Notes: generated from the letters alone by a model not told the origin. DNA of 6,718 nt from DRVV01 sp038868255 (GCA_038868255.1 JAWCTJ010000071.1:1-6718); one strand, 5' to 3'; positions 1-5,028 are shown, numbered from the stretch's first letter. Program-made: numbers and translations.

Positions 1-2
1 TT

Positions 3-200
3 GACAAGGCGCTTAAGAGGAGAAGTGTTGCGGAAAGGGTTATCGAGAAAATAGCTAAGAGTTCGTTGGACAGACTCCTTAAAAGTGTTGCAACAAAGAT
101 AGAAGAAAGACTAAACAACAGGAATAAGAATGATGCAACAAGTATGCCCCCAGAAAGCAACCTTAATGCGAAGATGCCCCTCTCTGTTCTCGACTCATAA
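3..200 (+). CDS. C-terminal tail of an unrecognised basic protein (5' end outside window)
   Basis: An open frame enters from the left edge and ends at TAA 198-200, giving 65 residues. The first half is a charged helix rich in Lys, Arg, Glu and Ala (DKALKRRSVAERVIEKIAKS and onward). The second half is Asn, Pro and Ser rich and looks disordered. The other two plus frames are closed early, one at once and one after about 17 codons, which supports this frame. I do not recognise the family. A basic helical tail suits a nucleic-acid-binding protein, for example one carried by a mobile element, but that is inference. It converges on a possible minus-strand gene whose stop is at 219. Confidence 0.5.
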   Translation, partial: DKALKRRSVAERVIEKIAKSSLDRLLKSVATKIEERLNNRNKNDATSMPPESNLNAKMPLSVLDS

Positions 201-218
201 TCAAGTTTTAAGAATATC

Positions 219-422
219 TTATATCCAGTTAGCAAGGCGACGAAGAGAGAATCTTACTGCTGATGGCACTTGCTCATAAAATTTCATAGGAGCGGAAGCC
301 TCAAAGTAGGATAATATGAGATAAACTAAACAGAAAACTGGTAACCAAACCTTTAATGAAGTTATAAAAGATCCTCTCCTCCTACGATCTTTACTATTAA
401 TGCCTGTATGGCTTTCTACCAT
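219..422 (-). CDS. Possible small single-pass membrane protein, unrecognised
   Basis: A 67-residue frame on the minus strand starts at ATG 420-422. It has a basic N-terminus (KDRRRRGSF around residues 11-19), one hydrophobic stretch at about residues 19-41 (SLKVWLPVFCLVYLILSYFE) and a basic C-terminus. That layout fits a one-span membrane protein. No clear ribosome binding site precedes the ATG. An AT-rich TATA-like stretch lies about 85-95 bases upstream (near 505-517), rather far away. No competing frame occupies the region and the neighbouring coding regions are convergent or divergent to it. It matches no family I know and could be chance in AT-rich DNA. Confidence 0.35.
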   Translation of the reverse strand: MVESHTGINSKDRRRRGSFITSLKVWLPVFCLVYLILSYFEASAPMKFYEQVPSAVRFSLRRLANWI

Positions 423-552
423 GAAAATGTCTCGCTTCAGAAAATGAGTGCCGTCTACGCCTTGTCATCCAATTCACTCATCCCTAAAAATTAGCTCTCA
501 CCAATATAATTAACCATATCTTCATTAATTCTTTTTTTGGTACAGGTATGGT

Positions 553-587
553 GGGGGATAAGGGGTGTTTAGGGTTTAGGTTTGGGG
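553..587 (+). other. G-rich tract with telomere-like repeat, possible G-quadruplex
   Basis: Within 35 bases there are G runs at 553-557 (5), 562-565 (4), 572-574 (3), 579-580 (2) and 584-587 (4). The middle reads GTTTAGGGTTTAGGTTTGGGG, resembling a TTTAGGG telomere unit. The 8-mer GGGGATAA occurs twice, at 554-561 and 584-591, exactly 30 bases apart. The surroundings are strongly AT-rich, so the tract stands out. It abuts the candidate TATA box of the gene at 639, where it could be an activator or repressor site or fold as a quadruplex. Its function is not established. Confidence 0.4.
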
Positions 588-588
588 A

Positions 589-600
589 TAAAATTTTAAA
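589..600 (+). promoter_or_regulatory. Candidate TATA box for the gene at 639
   Basis: TAAAATTTTAAA is preceded by purine-rich GGGGA, as expected for a BRE element. A start of transcription about 25 bases on would fall near 620, giving a leader of under 20 bases before ATG 639. That agrees with the lack of a ribosome binding site at that start. Confidence 0.4.
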
Positions 601-638
601 TGATGATTTGAGTATTAAGTACATATTGTGAAGTTATA

Positions 639-1046
639 ATGTCTAAGTTGATGAAAGGGATAGTTATTGGATCCTTAATTGCGGCATTTATTTCCACGTT
701 TTCTGTGACTCTATACTGCTCGGTGTTCCTAAGTACACAAGTTTCACGTTCAAATACGTTGTTATACACCAAACTCGCTGAGCTAGAAAGATTAAGTGAG
801 AAGGGAATCATACCGGACATATCTGTTAGAAAATCTTTATATGAAATTACTGGGAGTGTGGTTCAACTTTGGGATTTTTATGATCTTGTGAAGGTTATTC
901 AAGAAAAAGCGTCTTATTATAGAGTTATTGGGAGGAGTTTAGATGTTCTTTATCAAGAAAGCCATTATGTTTTTCCCTTCAAATTTATACCTGCAAAAGT
1001 ATGGGTTGTCATTGATCAAACAACGTACGTATTCATTTTTCTATAG
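639..1046 (+). CDS. Membrane-anchored hypothetical protein, 135 aa
   Basis: I do not recognise the family. The protein begins with a short basic segment (MSKLMKG) followed by a hydrophobic helix at about residues 7-29 (GIVIGSLIAAFISTFSVTLY), which should be a signal anchor. The rest is mixed polar and charged, with a predicted helical region at about 42-62 (LLYTKLAELERLSEKGIIPD) and further helices to about 110. The C-terminus is hydrophobic and aromatic (WVVIDQTTYVFIFL), perhaps a strand or a membrane-contacting end. ATG 639 is chosen for its TATA-like box; ATG 651 in the same frame is an alternative. It lies 86 bases before another anchored protein that has its own promoter. A minus-strand frame over the same bases has no supporting features. 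Confidence 0.6.
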   Translation: MSKLMKGIVIGSLIAAFISTFSVTLYCSVFLSTQVSRSNTLLYTKLAELERLSEKGIIPDISVRKSLYEITGSVVQLWDFYDLVKVIQEKASYYRVIGRSLDVLYQESHYVFPFKFIPAKVWVVIDQTTYVFIFL

Positions 1047-1068
1047 TCCACTGGTCCGATACTCTTAA

Positions 1069-1082
1069 GTATATTTTTAAAG
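1069..1082 (+). promoter_or_regulatory. Candidate TATA box for the coiled-coil protein gene
   Basis: GTATATTTTTAAAG lies in the 86-base gap between the two membrane-protein genes. It sits about 50-60 bases before GTG 1133, so a transcript starting near 1100 would have a leader of about 30 bases containing the AGGTG ribosome binding site at 1119-1123. This implies the gene is transcribed separately from the one at 639. Confidence 0.45.
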
Positions 1083-1132
1083 ACAAAATGTAATCCAATA
1101 TTAAACTAATGAAATTTTAGGTGGTATTTAGA

Positions 1133-1858
1133 GTGAACAAATTTGGTAAGAAAAAATGCGGAAGCATGAAGGTTGTCTGTGGAGTTTTAATCGCCCTGCT
1201 TGTGATCTTTGCTTTCTTTACAACGTACTTATACATTCAAAAAGAGACTCTTGAAGATCAAGTAGCTGTTCTTAAAAGCCAAGTTTCTAGCCTTGAATTT
1301 GAAAAAAATAATCTTAACGTCATAATAGAAAACTTAGAGTCTCAACGAGCTGACTTGTGGAATGAGCTTGAAAGCCTGAGAGGTGAAGTTCGATCTCTTC
1401 AGGATGCGAAGAGCTCTTTGGAAGCACAAGTTTCAGATCTGAGAAAGGAGAATGAGTTACTAAGGTCTCAAACGGAACCCTTAAGAGAAATCGTAAACAT
1501 GCAAAAGTCAGATAGGCTTGTAAACGAAACCTTAGTTTTCGTACCTAATGCACAAAAAACTTGGGGGACGTTCAATGTTAATTATTGCGGAATGCTTCTC
1601 GTGAGAGTGCAAATGATTCCTGAGCCAGGCTTTGCAGATGTTCCAATAATCACTATAGGAGTTGACTTATCCTCAAAGCTGTATATTAATAGACAAGGGA
1701 CTCTTAACCTCACCCCTGGAGCAGGGGAATACTACTATACAAGCACAGCACTCTTCCCAATTGCGGATTTAACTTTTCCAATAAGTTTTAGTGTAACAGT
1801 CAGAAACAATTCACCGTACACGATTAGATTGTCGGTAACAATAACCTTTGTCTATTGA
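1133..1858 (+). CDS. Membrane-anchored coiled-coil protein with beta-rich outer domain, 241 aa
   Basis: No named family is recognised, but the architecture is clear. A basic N-terminus (NKFGKKK) is followed by a transmembrane helix at about residues 13-34, then a long heptad-type coiled coil at about 37-125 with Leu, Val and Ile at regular spacing between Glu, Lys, Gln and Ser. A C-terminal domain at about 130-241 alternates hydrophobic and polar residues like a beta sandwich. That domain has three N-glycosylation sequons (NET 131, NLT 192, NNS 225). It most likely projects from the cell surface on a stalk. GTG 1133 is preferred because AGGTG at 1119-1123 lies 9 bases before it; in-frame GTG 1121 and ATG 1166 are alternatives. 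A run of six T follows the stop. Confidence 0.75.
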   Translation: MNKFGKKKCGSMKVVCGVLIALLVIFAFFTTYLYIQKETLEDQVAVLKSQVSSLEFEKNNLNVIIENLESQRADLWNELESLRGEVRSLQDAKSSLEAQVSDLRKENELLRSQTEPLREIVNMQKSDRLVNETLVFVPNAQKTWGTFNVNYCGMLLVRVQMIPEPGFADVPIITIGVDLSSKLYINRQGTLNLTPGAGEYYYTSTALFPIADLTFPISFSVTVRNNSPYTIRLSVTITFVY

Positions 1859-1881
1859 TCAATATTCTATCCATATTTCCA

Positions 1882-1890
1882 TTTTTTCTC
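1882..1890 (+). terminator. T-rich terminator after the coiled-coil gene
   Basis: TTTTTTCTC begins 24 bases after the TGA at 1856-1858. Archaeal transcription commonly ends at such T runs without a hairpin, and none is seen here. Confidence 0.35.
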
Positions 1891-2176
1891 TTTAAGTATT
1901 TGAAACATCTAACTTGTGATCTCTAGCTATTCCGGCAATATTAACTAAAACAAAAAACAAATTCTAGTTTAACGATAGATGCTTCCAATTTCTTTAGATA
2001 TTGTGAGCTTTGTGTTAGTGGTGGTTTGCACTCCTTAATCCTTTTAAACCTCTTGCCTACTTTAAATAACAGGTGTTATCAAATACTATTCGGTGTTTTA
2101 TATGATAGACGATGAAAAACGAACAATAGCTACTAATGATAATTTCAACGTTGATAATATTAAAGAGCAACTATAC
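1891..2176. other. AT-rich stretch with no convincing complete gene
   Basis: This stretch is very AT-rich. A TATA-like CTTTAAATAAC at 2060-2070 is followed about 32 bases later by ATG 2102. That opens a frame of about 25 codons (MIDDEKRTIATNDNFNVDNI and onward) before running into the tRNA-like piece at 2177. The frame then continues to a stop at about 2287, but that part reads through tRNA sequence (VGSNPTPPL) and is not credible as protein. The first 25 codons might be the start of a gene cut at the attachment site. Nothing else is visible. Confidence 0.3.
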
Positions 2177-2459
2177 GTGGGTTCAAATCCCACCCCGCCG
2201 CTTCAGAATCAGCGCCCTGAATGTTTCCGCTTATCTTTTTGTTTTTCACGCATACTTTCCTGTCAGAATCTGCGTCTGTTAATCTAAGCTTAAGCCCTGC
2301 TCTCCGAATTCGCTTATAAATAGAGTTCCTCGTTAATAGATCATGGTTACGTGTTATCCTCTGGGTTAGCTCATTTGAGTAGAAGCTTATGAAGGCTTTC
2401 TTACTTTTCCTAATGAATGTTCTGCTAAACTTGTCCCTTATAAGGGCCGAAATTAACAA
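2160..2459 (-). pseudogene. Possible decayed tyrosine-recombinase (integrase) fragment running into the tRNA piece
   Basis: The minus-strand frame from TTG 2457-2459 encodes 99 residues. Residues 8-57 (about 2290-2438) contain RKSKKAFISFYSNEL, a spacer, and then SIYKRIRRAGLKLR. In archaeal tyrosine recombinases a Lys-rich beta hairpin of the type KTKRAYISF..E is followed by a helix of the type YKxxRRAGxK before the HxxR box. The match is by eye and moderate. The expected LRDxFAT/HxxR box and the tyrosine motif are missing after residue 57. The frame instead drifts into low-similarity sequence and then reads the antisense of the tRNA piece (GWDLNPR). The frame is open upstream only to TGA 2484-2486, so the N-terminal domain is also absent. 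If right, this is a gene remnant of an element integrated at this tRNA. Confidence 0.35.
2177..2201 (+). other. Orphan tRNA 3' end (T-arm plus acceptor 3' strand); candidate integration site
   Basis: A perfect 5-bp T stem (GTGGG 2177-2181 with CCCAC 2189-2193) encloses the canonical T loop TTCAAAT (2182-2188). It is followed by seven bases CCCGCCG (2194-2200) in the place of the acceptor 3' strand, and C at the discriminator position. No CCA is encoded. No D-arm, anticodon arm or matching acceptor 5' strand (CGGCGGG) is found upstream; the preceding DNA is AT-rich. Archaeal integrases insert elements into tRNA genes and leave such a 3' copy at the far end. By orientation, an intact tRNA with the same end should lie to the left, and the DNA between would be the element. 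C at the discriminator would suit tRNA-His, but identity cannot be fixed from this piece. Confidence 0.65.
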
Positions 2460-2469
2460 AAAACTCGTC

Positions 2470-2577
2470 TCATAAATGGGACATCATCGTTTTAAAGTCC
2501 ATGTATATCCGGAAAAGAGGGAGTTTTCGCCATGCCTTGGAAGCCTCAGCCTTAAACATTCTTAACTCAGGTGACAT
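2470..2577 (-). CDS. Possible 35-aa small frame or gene remnant, unrecognised
   Basis: The minus-strand ATG 2575-2577 opens a frame ending at TGA 2470-2472, with protein-like composition (for example ASKAWRKLPLFRIYMDFK). The frame is also open for 13 codons before the ATG. No ribosome binding site or TATA box is seen. It lies about 90 bases downstream of the lrp-like gene on the same strand. It may be the end of a decayed gene; it could also be chance. Confidence 0.2.
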   Translation of the reverse strand: MSPELRMFKAEASKAWRKLPLFRIYMDFKTMMSHL

Positions 2578-2667
2578 AGAATTTAGTTTCCGCTTGGGGG
2601 ATCTTGGCGGAATACCTTAGCCGCTGACGTGATCAGCCGATTTTCTTGACGCCCCAGTGAAGCTCTT

Positions 2668-3126
2668 TCACGGTGAGACCTGCATTTTTTCCCATACGAT
2701 GCTTACTGAGACGTCGAATTTGGTTACTGAGATGTTCATGTCCTCCAGACCTTTTCTCAGGTTGTATATGCATGTCCCAACATCATCCTTGTCACACAGT
2801 ATGGTGACGAGGAGATCATGAGCTCCATAGGTTCTCCATAGGAACTTAACTTGATGTTGAAACTTTAAGAATGAAATGGCCTTTTCAATGTCCTTTGGGC
2901 TCAAGTTTAGCCCTATCACCACGGCTGAGAAGCCTATTTTGCTGAAGTCTGGGAGCGCCATAATTCTTTTCCTTATGACGCCCATTTCCTCGAGCTTGGC
3001 GATTCTTCTGTATACCGTGTTTCGGCTGACTTTACATCGCTCAGCAAGATCGTCGTAGGAGTAGGCGCCCTCACATATGTGCCTCAGGATTTTTATGTCA
3101 AGCTTATCTATTCCGTCCGTTGGCAT
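2668..3126 (-). CDS. Lrp/AsnC-family transcriptional regulator
   Basis: The 152-residue product has the family's usual length and layout. An N-terminal winged helix-turn-helix occupies about residues 6-55: LDIKILRHICEGAYSYDDLA, then the recognition helix SRNTVYRRIAKLEEMGVI at 34-51. A linker leads to a C-terminal RAM (ligand-binding and oligomerisation) domain at about 65-147, with the typical GAHDLLVTI strand at 101-109. Such proteins form dimers and higher oligomers, bind DNA, and respond to amino acids or similar small effectors; the ligand here cannot be read. ATG 3124-3126 is the only reasonable start. The upstream region holds a TATA-like box and the palindrome GGAATATTCC, consistent with autoregulation. 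No target operon on the same strand is adjacent. Confidence 0.9.
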   Translation of the reverse strand: MPTDGIDKLDIKILRHICEGAYSYDDLAERCKVSRNTVYRRIAKLEEMGVIRKRIMALPDFSKIGFSAVVIGLNLSPKDIEKAISFLKFQHQVKFLWRTYGAHDLLVTILCDKDDVGTCIYNLRKGLEDMNISVTKFDVSVSIVWEKMQVSP

Positions 3127-3154
3127 ATATACCGCCTATATAGATTTTTGGATT

Positions 3155-3164
3155 GGAATATTCC
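3155..3164. promoter_or_regulatory. Palindrome upstream of the Lrp-like gene; candidate operator
   Basis: GGAATATTCC is a perfect 10-base palindrome, 28 bases before the regulator's ATG and just downstream of its TATA-like box. A bound dimer would overlap the likely transcription start. A second symmetric feature, TATATA-GGCGG-TATATA read on the minus strand, lies between it and the ATG. Lrp-family proteins often control their own promoter from such sites. Confidence 0.4.
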
Positions 3165-3177
3165 GCATAAGCTGGAG

Positions 3178-3192
3178 ATTAATAAATATTTA
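3178..3192 (-). promoter_or_regulatory. Candidate TATA box for the Lrp-like gene
   Basis: On the minus strand this reads TAAATATTTATTAAT. It lies about 52-66 bases before ATG 3126, predicting a transcript start near 3155 and a leader of about 30 bases. The element is nearly symmetric, so it could also serve the divergent gene starting at 3302, with a leader of roughly 80 bases. Confidence 0.4.
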
Positions 3193-3301
3193 CCATGGCG
3201 TGGTGACGATTGCACATGGAAGACGGTTGATTGTGAACTTTTGTAACCATGAGTTAGTGATAACCAAAAGGTGATGCTAATACTATTCACGGGTGAAGTG
3301 G

Positions 3302-3523
3302 ATGGCGCAGCAGTTAGTCGTTGTTGAAAAGAAACCTGCAGTAAAGGATGAGTTGGTGGGTCTTAGGAGGTTCATATGCTCAAATGGGCACACTCATAAG
3401 GTAGCCGTAGCCAGGTATGCGGATGGTTCAGTGTGGGTTTTATGTCCATACTTCGGCTACATGAGTTCAACGCCTGGATGCAAAATAAGGCATGCACGCT
3501 GCAGGTTCTTCAAATCAACCTAA
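3302..3523 (+). CDS. Small Cys/His-rich hypothetical protein, 73 aa
   Basis: The family is not recognised. The product has Cys at 26, 48, 60 and 67 and His at 30, 32 and 64. These include C-x3-H-x-H (CSNGHTH), WVLCPY and C-x6-C (CKIRHARC), so it probably binds a metal such as zinc. The rest is a compact, partly basic fold without membrane segments. ATG 3302 is preferred over in-frame GTG 3293 because GGTGA at 3292-3296 is a good archaeal ribosome binding site, 5 bases before the ATG. Its last nine bases overlap the end of the convergent minus-strand gene. It is divergent from the Lrp-like gene, so it could be under that regulator's control (inference). Confidence 0.7.
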   Translation: MAQQLVVVEKKPAVKDELVGLRRFICSNGHTHKVAVARYADGSVWVLCPYFGYMSSTPGCKIRHARCRFFKST

Positions 3524-3811
3524 ACTTAGGTTCCCGGCAATTTCCGGGTACTGCTCCTTAATTTTCTGATCCGCCATCTTAGCTATCATGGCGTTTGATA
3601 CAAACACATGTCTAACGCCCAACAGTTCAGCTAGCTCCGCCTGCTTCTGATCTTGAGTTATGAGGATCAGATCGTGCTTCTTGGCATATTCCACAATTTC
3701 CTTGTCTTTGGCTCCCTGCAGGTTCGCATCATGCACCGTAATAACCTTCCATCCCAGGATTTCAAAGTATTCCTTAAGCCCCGAGAACATTTCATCAAGC
3801 AGCAGCTTCAT
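3515..3811 (-). CDS. PIN-like DUF5615 protein, 98 aa
   Basis: The product starts KLLLDEMFSGLKEYFEILGW and has the order typical of DUF5615, a PIN-like nuclease-related fold. LLLDE near the start gives Asp6, GAKDKEIVEYAKKHDLILIT gives Asp36, and ITQDQKQAELAELLGVRHVF gives Asp54. These acidic residues match the positions used for metal binding in PIN domains. Some family members are toxins paired with a DUF433-type antitoxin; no partner gene is adjacent here, so it stands alone. ATG 3809-3811 is chosen because GGGAG lies 4 bases before it. An upstream in-frame TTG would add seven residues before this Met. Catalytic activity is inferred from the family. Confidence 0.8.
   Translation of the reverse strand: MKLLLDEMFSGLKEYFEILGWKVITVHDANLQGAKDKEIVEYAKKHDLILITQDQKQAELAELLGVRHVFVSNAMIAKMADQKIKEQYPEIAGNLSLG
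3517..3532. repeat. Inverted repeat at the convergent gene ends
   Basis: AACCTAAacTTAGGTT has 7-base arms around a 2-base centre and covers the stops of the convergent genes ending at 3523 (plus) and 3515 (minus). It could form a short hairpin in either transcript. Part of it is fixed by the coding sequence of the minus-strand gene, so a terminator role is uncertain. Confidence 0.3.
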
Positions 3812-3840
3812 ACAACTCCCACAAAATAACATTTGAGAAA

Positions 3841-3854
3841 TAAAGTTTTATAAG
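3841..3854 (-). promoter_or_regulatory. Candidate TATA box for the DUF5615 gene
   Basis: On the minus strand this reads CTTATAAAACTTTA, 30-43 bases before ATG 3811. A transcript starting near 3822 would have a leader of about 10 bases, just enough to carry the GGGAG site. The element may also work toward the plus strand. Confidence 0.5.
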
Positions 3855-3904
3855 CGAGTTGGTCATATTGGAAGGGCGTGCATGGGCTGACTAAGGCTGT
3901 CTAC

Positions 3905-3922
3905 AGCGGCTTTAGCGGCTTT
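3905..3922 (+). repeat. Two tandem 9-base units upstream of the zinc-ribbon gene
   Basis: AGCGGCTTT occurs twice head to tail at 3905-3913 and 3914-3922, inside the 5' leader of the gene starting at 3955. A link to regulation is possible but two copies are weak evidence. Confidence 0.3.
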
Positions 3923-3954
3923 TGCACATATAGCCAATAGGAGTTGAGAGTAGA

Positions 3955-4095
3955 ATGTCAGATAGGCAAATGCACAAGGCAACATGCGCGGACTGTGGAG
4001 CCGAGTGCGAAGTTCCCTTCGTGCCGGATCCAAACAGGCCAGTATATTGCCGGGACTGCTACATGAAGAGAAGAAGGCAGAGACGCAGGTACTAA
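3955..4095 (+). CDS. CxxC-x17-CxxC zinc-ribbon protein, 46 aa
   Basis: This short gene encodes 46 residues with two CxxC knuckles, CADC at 11-14 and CRDC at 32-35, separated by exactly 17 residues. The spacer holds the family's GAECEVPFVPDPNRPVYC pattern. The C-terminus is strongly basic (MKRRRQRRRY). It matches the CxxC-x17-CxxC domain family of small archaeal and bacterial proteins, which are thought to bind zinc; the basic tail suggests contact with RNA or DNA, but the role is unknown. ATG 3955 is the only start after an in-frame TAG at 3931-3933. AGGAG at 3939-3943 lies 11 bases upstream, slightly far. A longer minus-strand frame over the same bases is a shadow. Confidence 0.85.
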   Translation: MSDRQMHKATCADCGAECEVPFVPDPNRPVYCRDCYMKRRRQRRRY

Positions 4096-4127
4096 ACATA
4101 AAGTACGTCACGTTTTACAGTTCTAAT

Positions 4128-4137
4128 CCTTTTTTCT
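4128..4137 (+). terminator. T-run terminator after the zinc-ribbon gene
   Basis: CCTTTTTTCT, with six consecutive T, lies 33 bases after the TAA at 4093-4095 and before the uppP promoter. This fits an archaeal intrinsic terminator separating the two genes. Confidence 0.45.
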
Positions 4138-4170
4138 AAGCCCCTTTCATCATCCCCCTTTAAGATGGTC

Positions 4171-4184
4171 TTTAAACTTTTAAG
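4171..4184 (+). promoter_or_regulatory. uppP: Candidate TATA box for uppP
   Basis: TTTAAACTTTTAAG ends 20 bases before ATG 4204. A transcript would begin at or within a few bases of that ATG, so translation may be leaderless. If the true start is ATG 4225, the leader would be about 25 bases and contain GGGAAGG. Confidence 0.5.
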
Positions 4185-4203
4185 CCTAGAGTAGGCAATA
4201 GGA

Positions 4204-5028
4204 ATGCAGAATCAGGGAAGGCTTATGCTACCAAATGGGTTGTTTAAGGCGTTTGTGCTTGGCGCTGTTCAAGGCGCGGCGGAGTGGCTTCCAATATCCA
4301 GCACCGGACACCTGAGGATTGTCGAAAAGGCCCTAGGGGTGGAGGCGCCGCTTCTTCTGGATGTAAGCCTACATGCGGCAACATTAGCCGTGACGCTACT
4401 GTACTTTAGAAGCGACATCAAAAGGCTCCTATCAGCCCTTCTAACGCTTGATTTTAAAAGTGAATATGGAAAGCTTATACCATTAATCGTGGTGGGAACG
4501 GTGCCCACGACCATTATCGGGTTAGCATCCGTCGTCTTCCTACAAGATCTCTTCTATGACTTTTCAGCCATAGCAATGTTTTTCCTTGCATGCGGTATCG
4601 TATTATATGCCTCAAGAGTTGGCGGAGAACATGGAAGCAGCATCAGCTACTTTGAGGCCTTCATAATTGGAGCTGTTCAAGGGTTGGCTGTTCTTCCAGG
4701 GCTCTCAAGAAGCGGTTTAACAATGGCTACAGCATTGCTGCTGGGCATAAGCAGGGAAAAAGCCTTCAAATTCTCGTTCCTACTTTCAATTCCAGCCGTA
4801 ATTGGAGCCTTCGGGCTTACCCTATACACTGGCTATGGAGAGCTTGCATCTTCTGTTCTAAGCTTGCCTGATTTGCTTGTGGGAGCCGCTGCGGCCTTCG
4901 TCATGGGATTCTTCGCAATTAGAATTCTATGGAAAACCGTTTATAGGAGGCTGTTCCATTATTTCGCCTTTTACTGCTGGATTCTCGGAGCCTTTTTACT
5001 TGCTTCTTCAGCATGTGGATTTTTCTAG
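4204..5028 (+). CDS. uppP: Undecaprenyl-diphosphatase (UppP/BacA family)
   Basis: This integral membrane enzyme removes a phosphate from polyprenyl diphosphate, regenerating the monophosphate carrier for cell-surface glycans; in an archaeon the substrate is probably the carrier used for protein glycosylation (inference). The 274 residues match the family's usual length. The first signature QGAAEWLPISSTGHL covers 23-37, with Glu27 and His36 aligning with catalytic residues; the first acidic position is Gln23, allowed by the (E/Q)xxxE motif. The second signature, PGLSRSGLT, covers 165-173 with Arg169. Both lie after a similar lead-in (FVLGAVQGAAE and FIIGAVQGLAV), showing the internal duplication of the fold. 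About eight hydrophobic helices are visible. ATG 4204 fits the promoter; ATG 4225 (Met8), preceded by GGGAAGG, is an alternative. It ends tail to tail with cca, overlapping by 21 bases. Confidence 0.92.
   Translation: MQNQGRLMLPNGLFKAFVLGAVQGAAEWLPISSTGHLRIVEKALGVEAPLLLDVSLHAATLAVTLLYFRSDIKRLLSALLTLDFKSEYGKLIPLIVVGTVPTTIIGLASVVFLQDLFYDFSAIAMFFLACGIVLYASRVGGEHGSSISYFEAFIIGAVQGLAVLPGLSRSGLTMATALLLGISREKAFKFSFLLSIPAVIGAFGLTLYTGYGELASSVLSLPDLLVGAAAAFVMGFFAIRILWKTVYRRLFHYFAFYCWILGAFLLASSACGFF

Noticed and set aside
2..467. Inverted 10-mer TGACAAGGCG (2-11 and 458-467) as ends of a small mobile element
   Set aside because: A 10-base match is expected by chance in a window this size, and no target duplication or transposase frame accompanies it.
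599..657. Box C/D small RNA suggested by ATGATGA at 599-605
   Set aside because: No D box (CTGA) or C'/D' pair lies at the required distance, and the region overlaps a promoter and coding start.
596..820. 74-residue minus-strand frame
   Set aside because: It is antisense to the membrane protein at 639, has no promoter or ribosome binding site, and resembles no protein.
2060..2201. 3' half of a split or intron-containing tRNA gene
   Set aside because: Archaea do have split and intron-rich tRNAs, but the bases before the T arm show no anticodon stem or variable loop and no matching 5' half exists in the window. The integration scar is simpler.
2093..2287. 64-residue plus-strand protein
   Set aside because: Its middle (VGSNPTPPL) is a reading of the tRNA piece, a well-known source of false proteins. 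Only its first part may be a truncated gene start.
2621..2645. GCTGA-CGTGA-TCAGC hairpin as terminator of the Lrp-like gene
   Set aside because: The stem is only five pairs and no T run follows it on the minus strand.
3077..3290. Two overlapping frames on opposite strands between the Lrp-like gene and 3302
   Set aside because: They cover the promoter region and part of the Lrp-like gene, have no ribosome binding site, and are low-complexity readings of AT-rich DNA.
3863..4111. 82-residue minus-strand frame
   Set aside because: It is antisense to the clear CxxC-x17-CxxC gene at 3955-4095.
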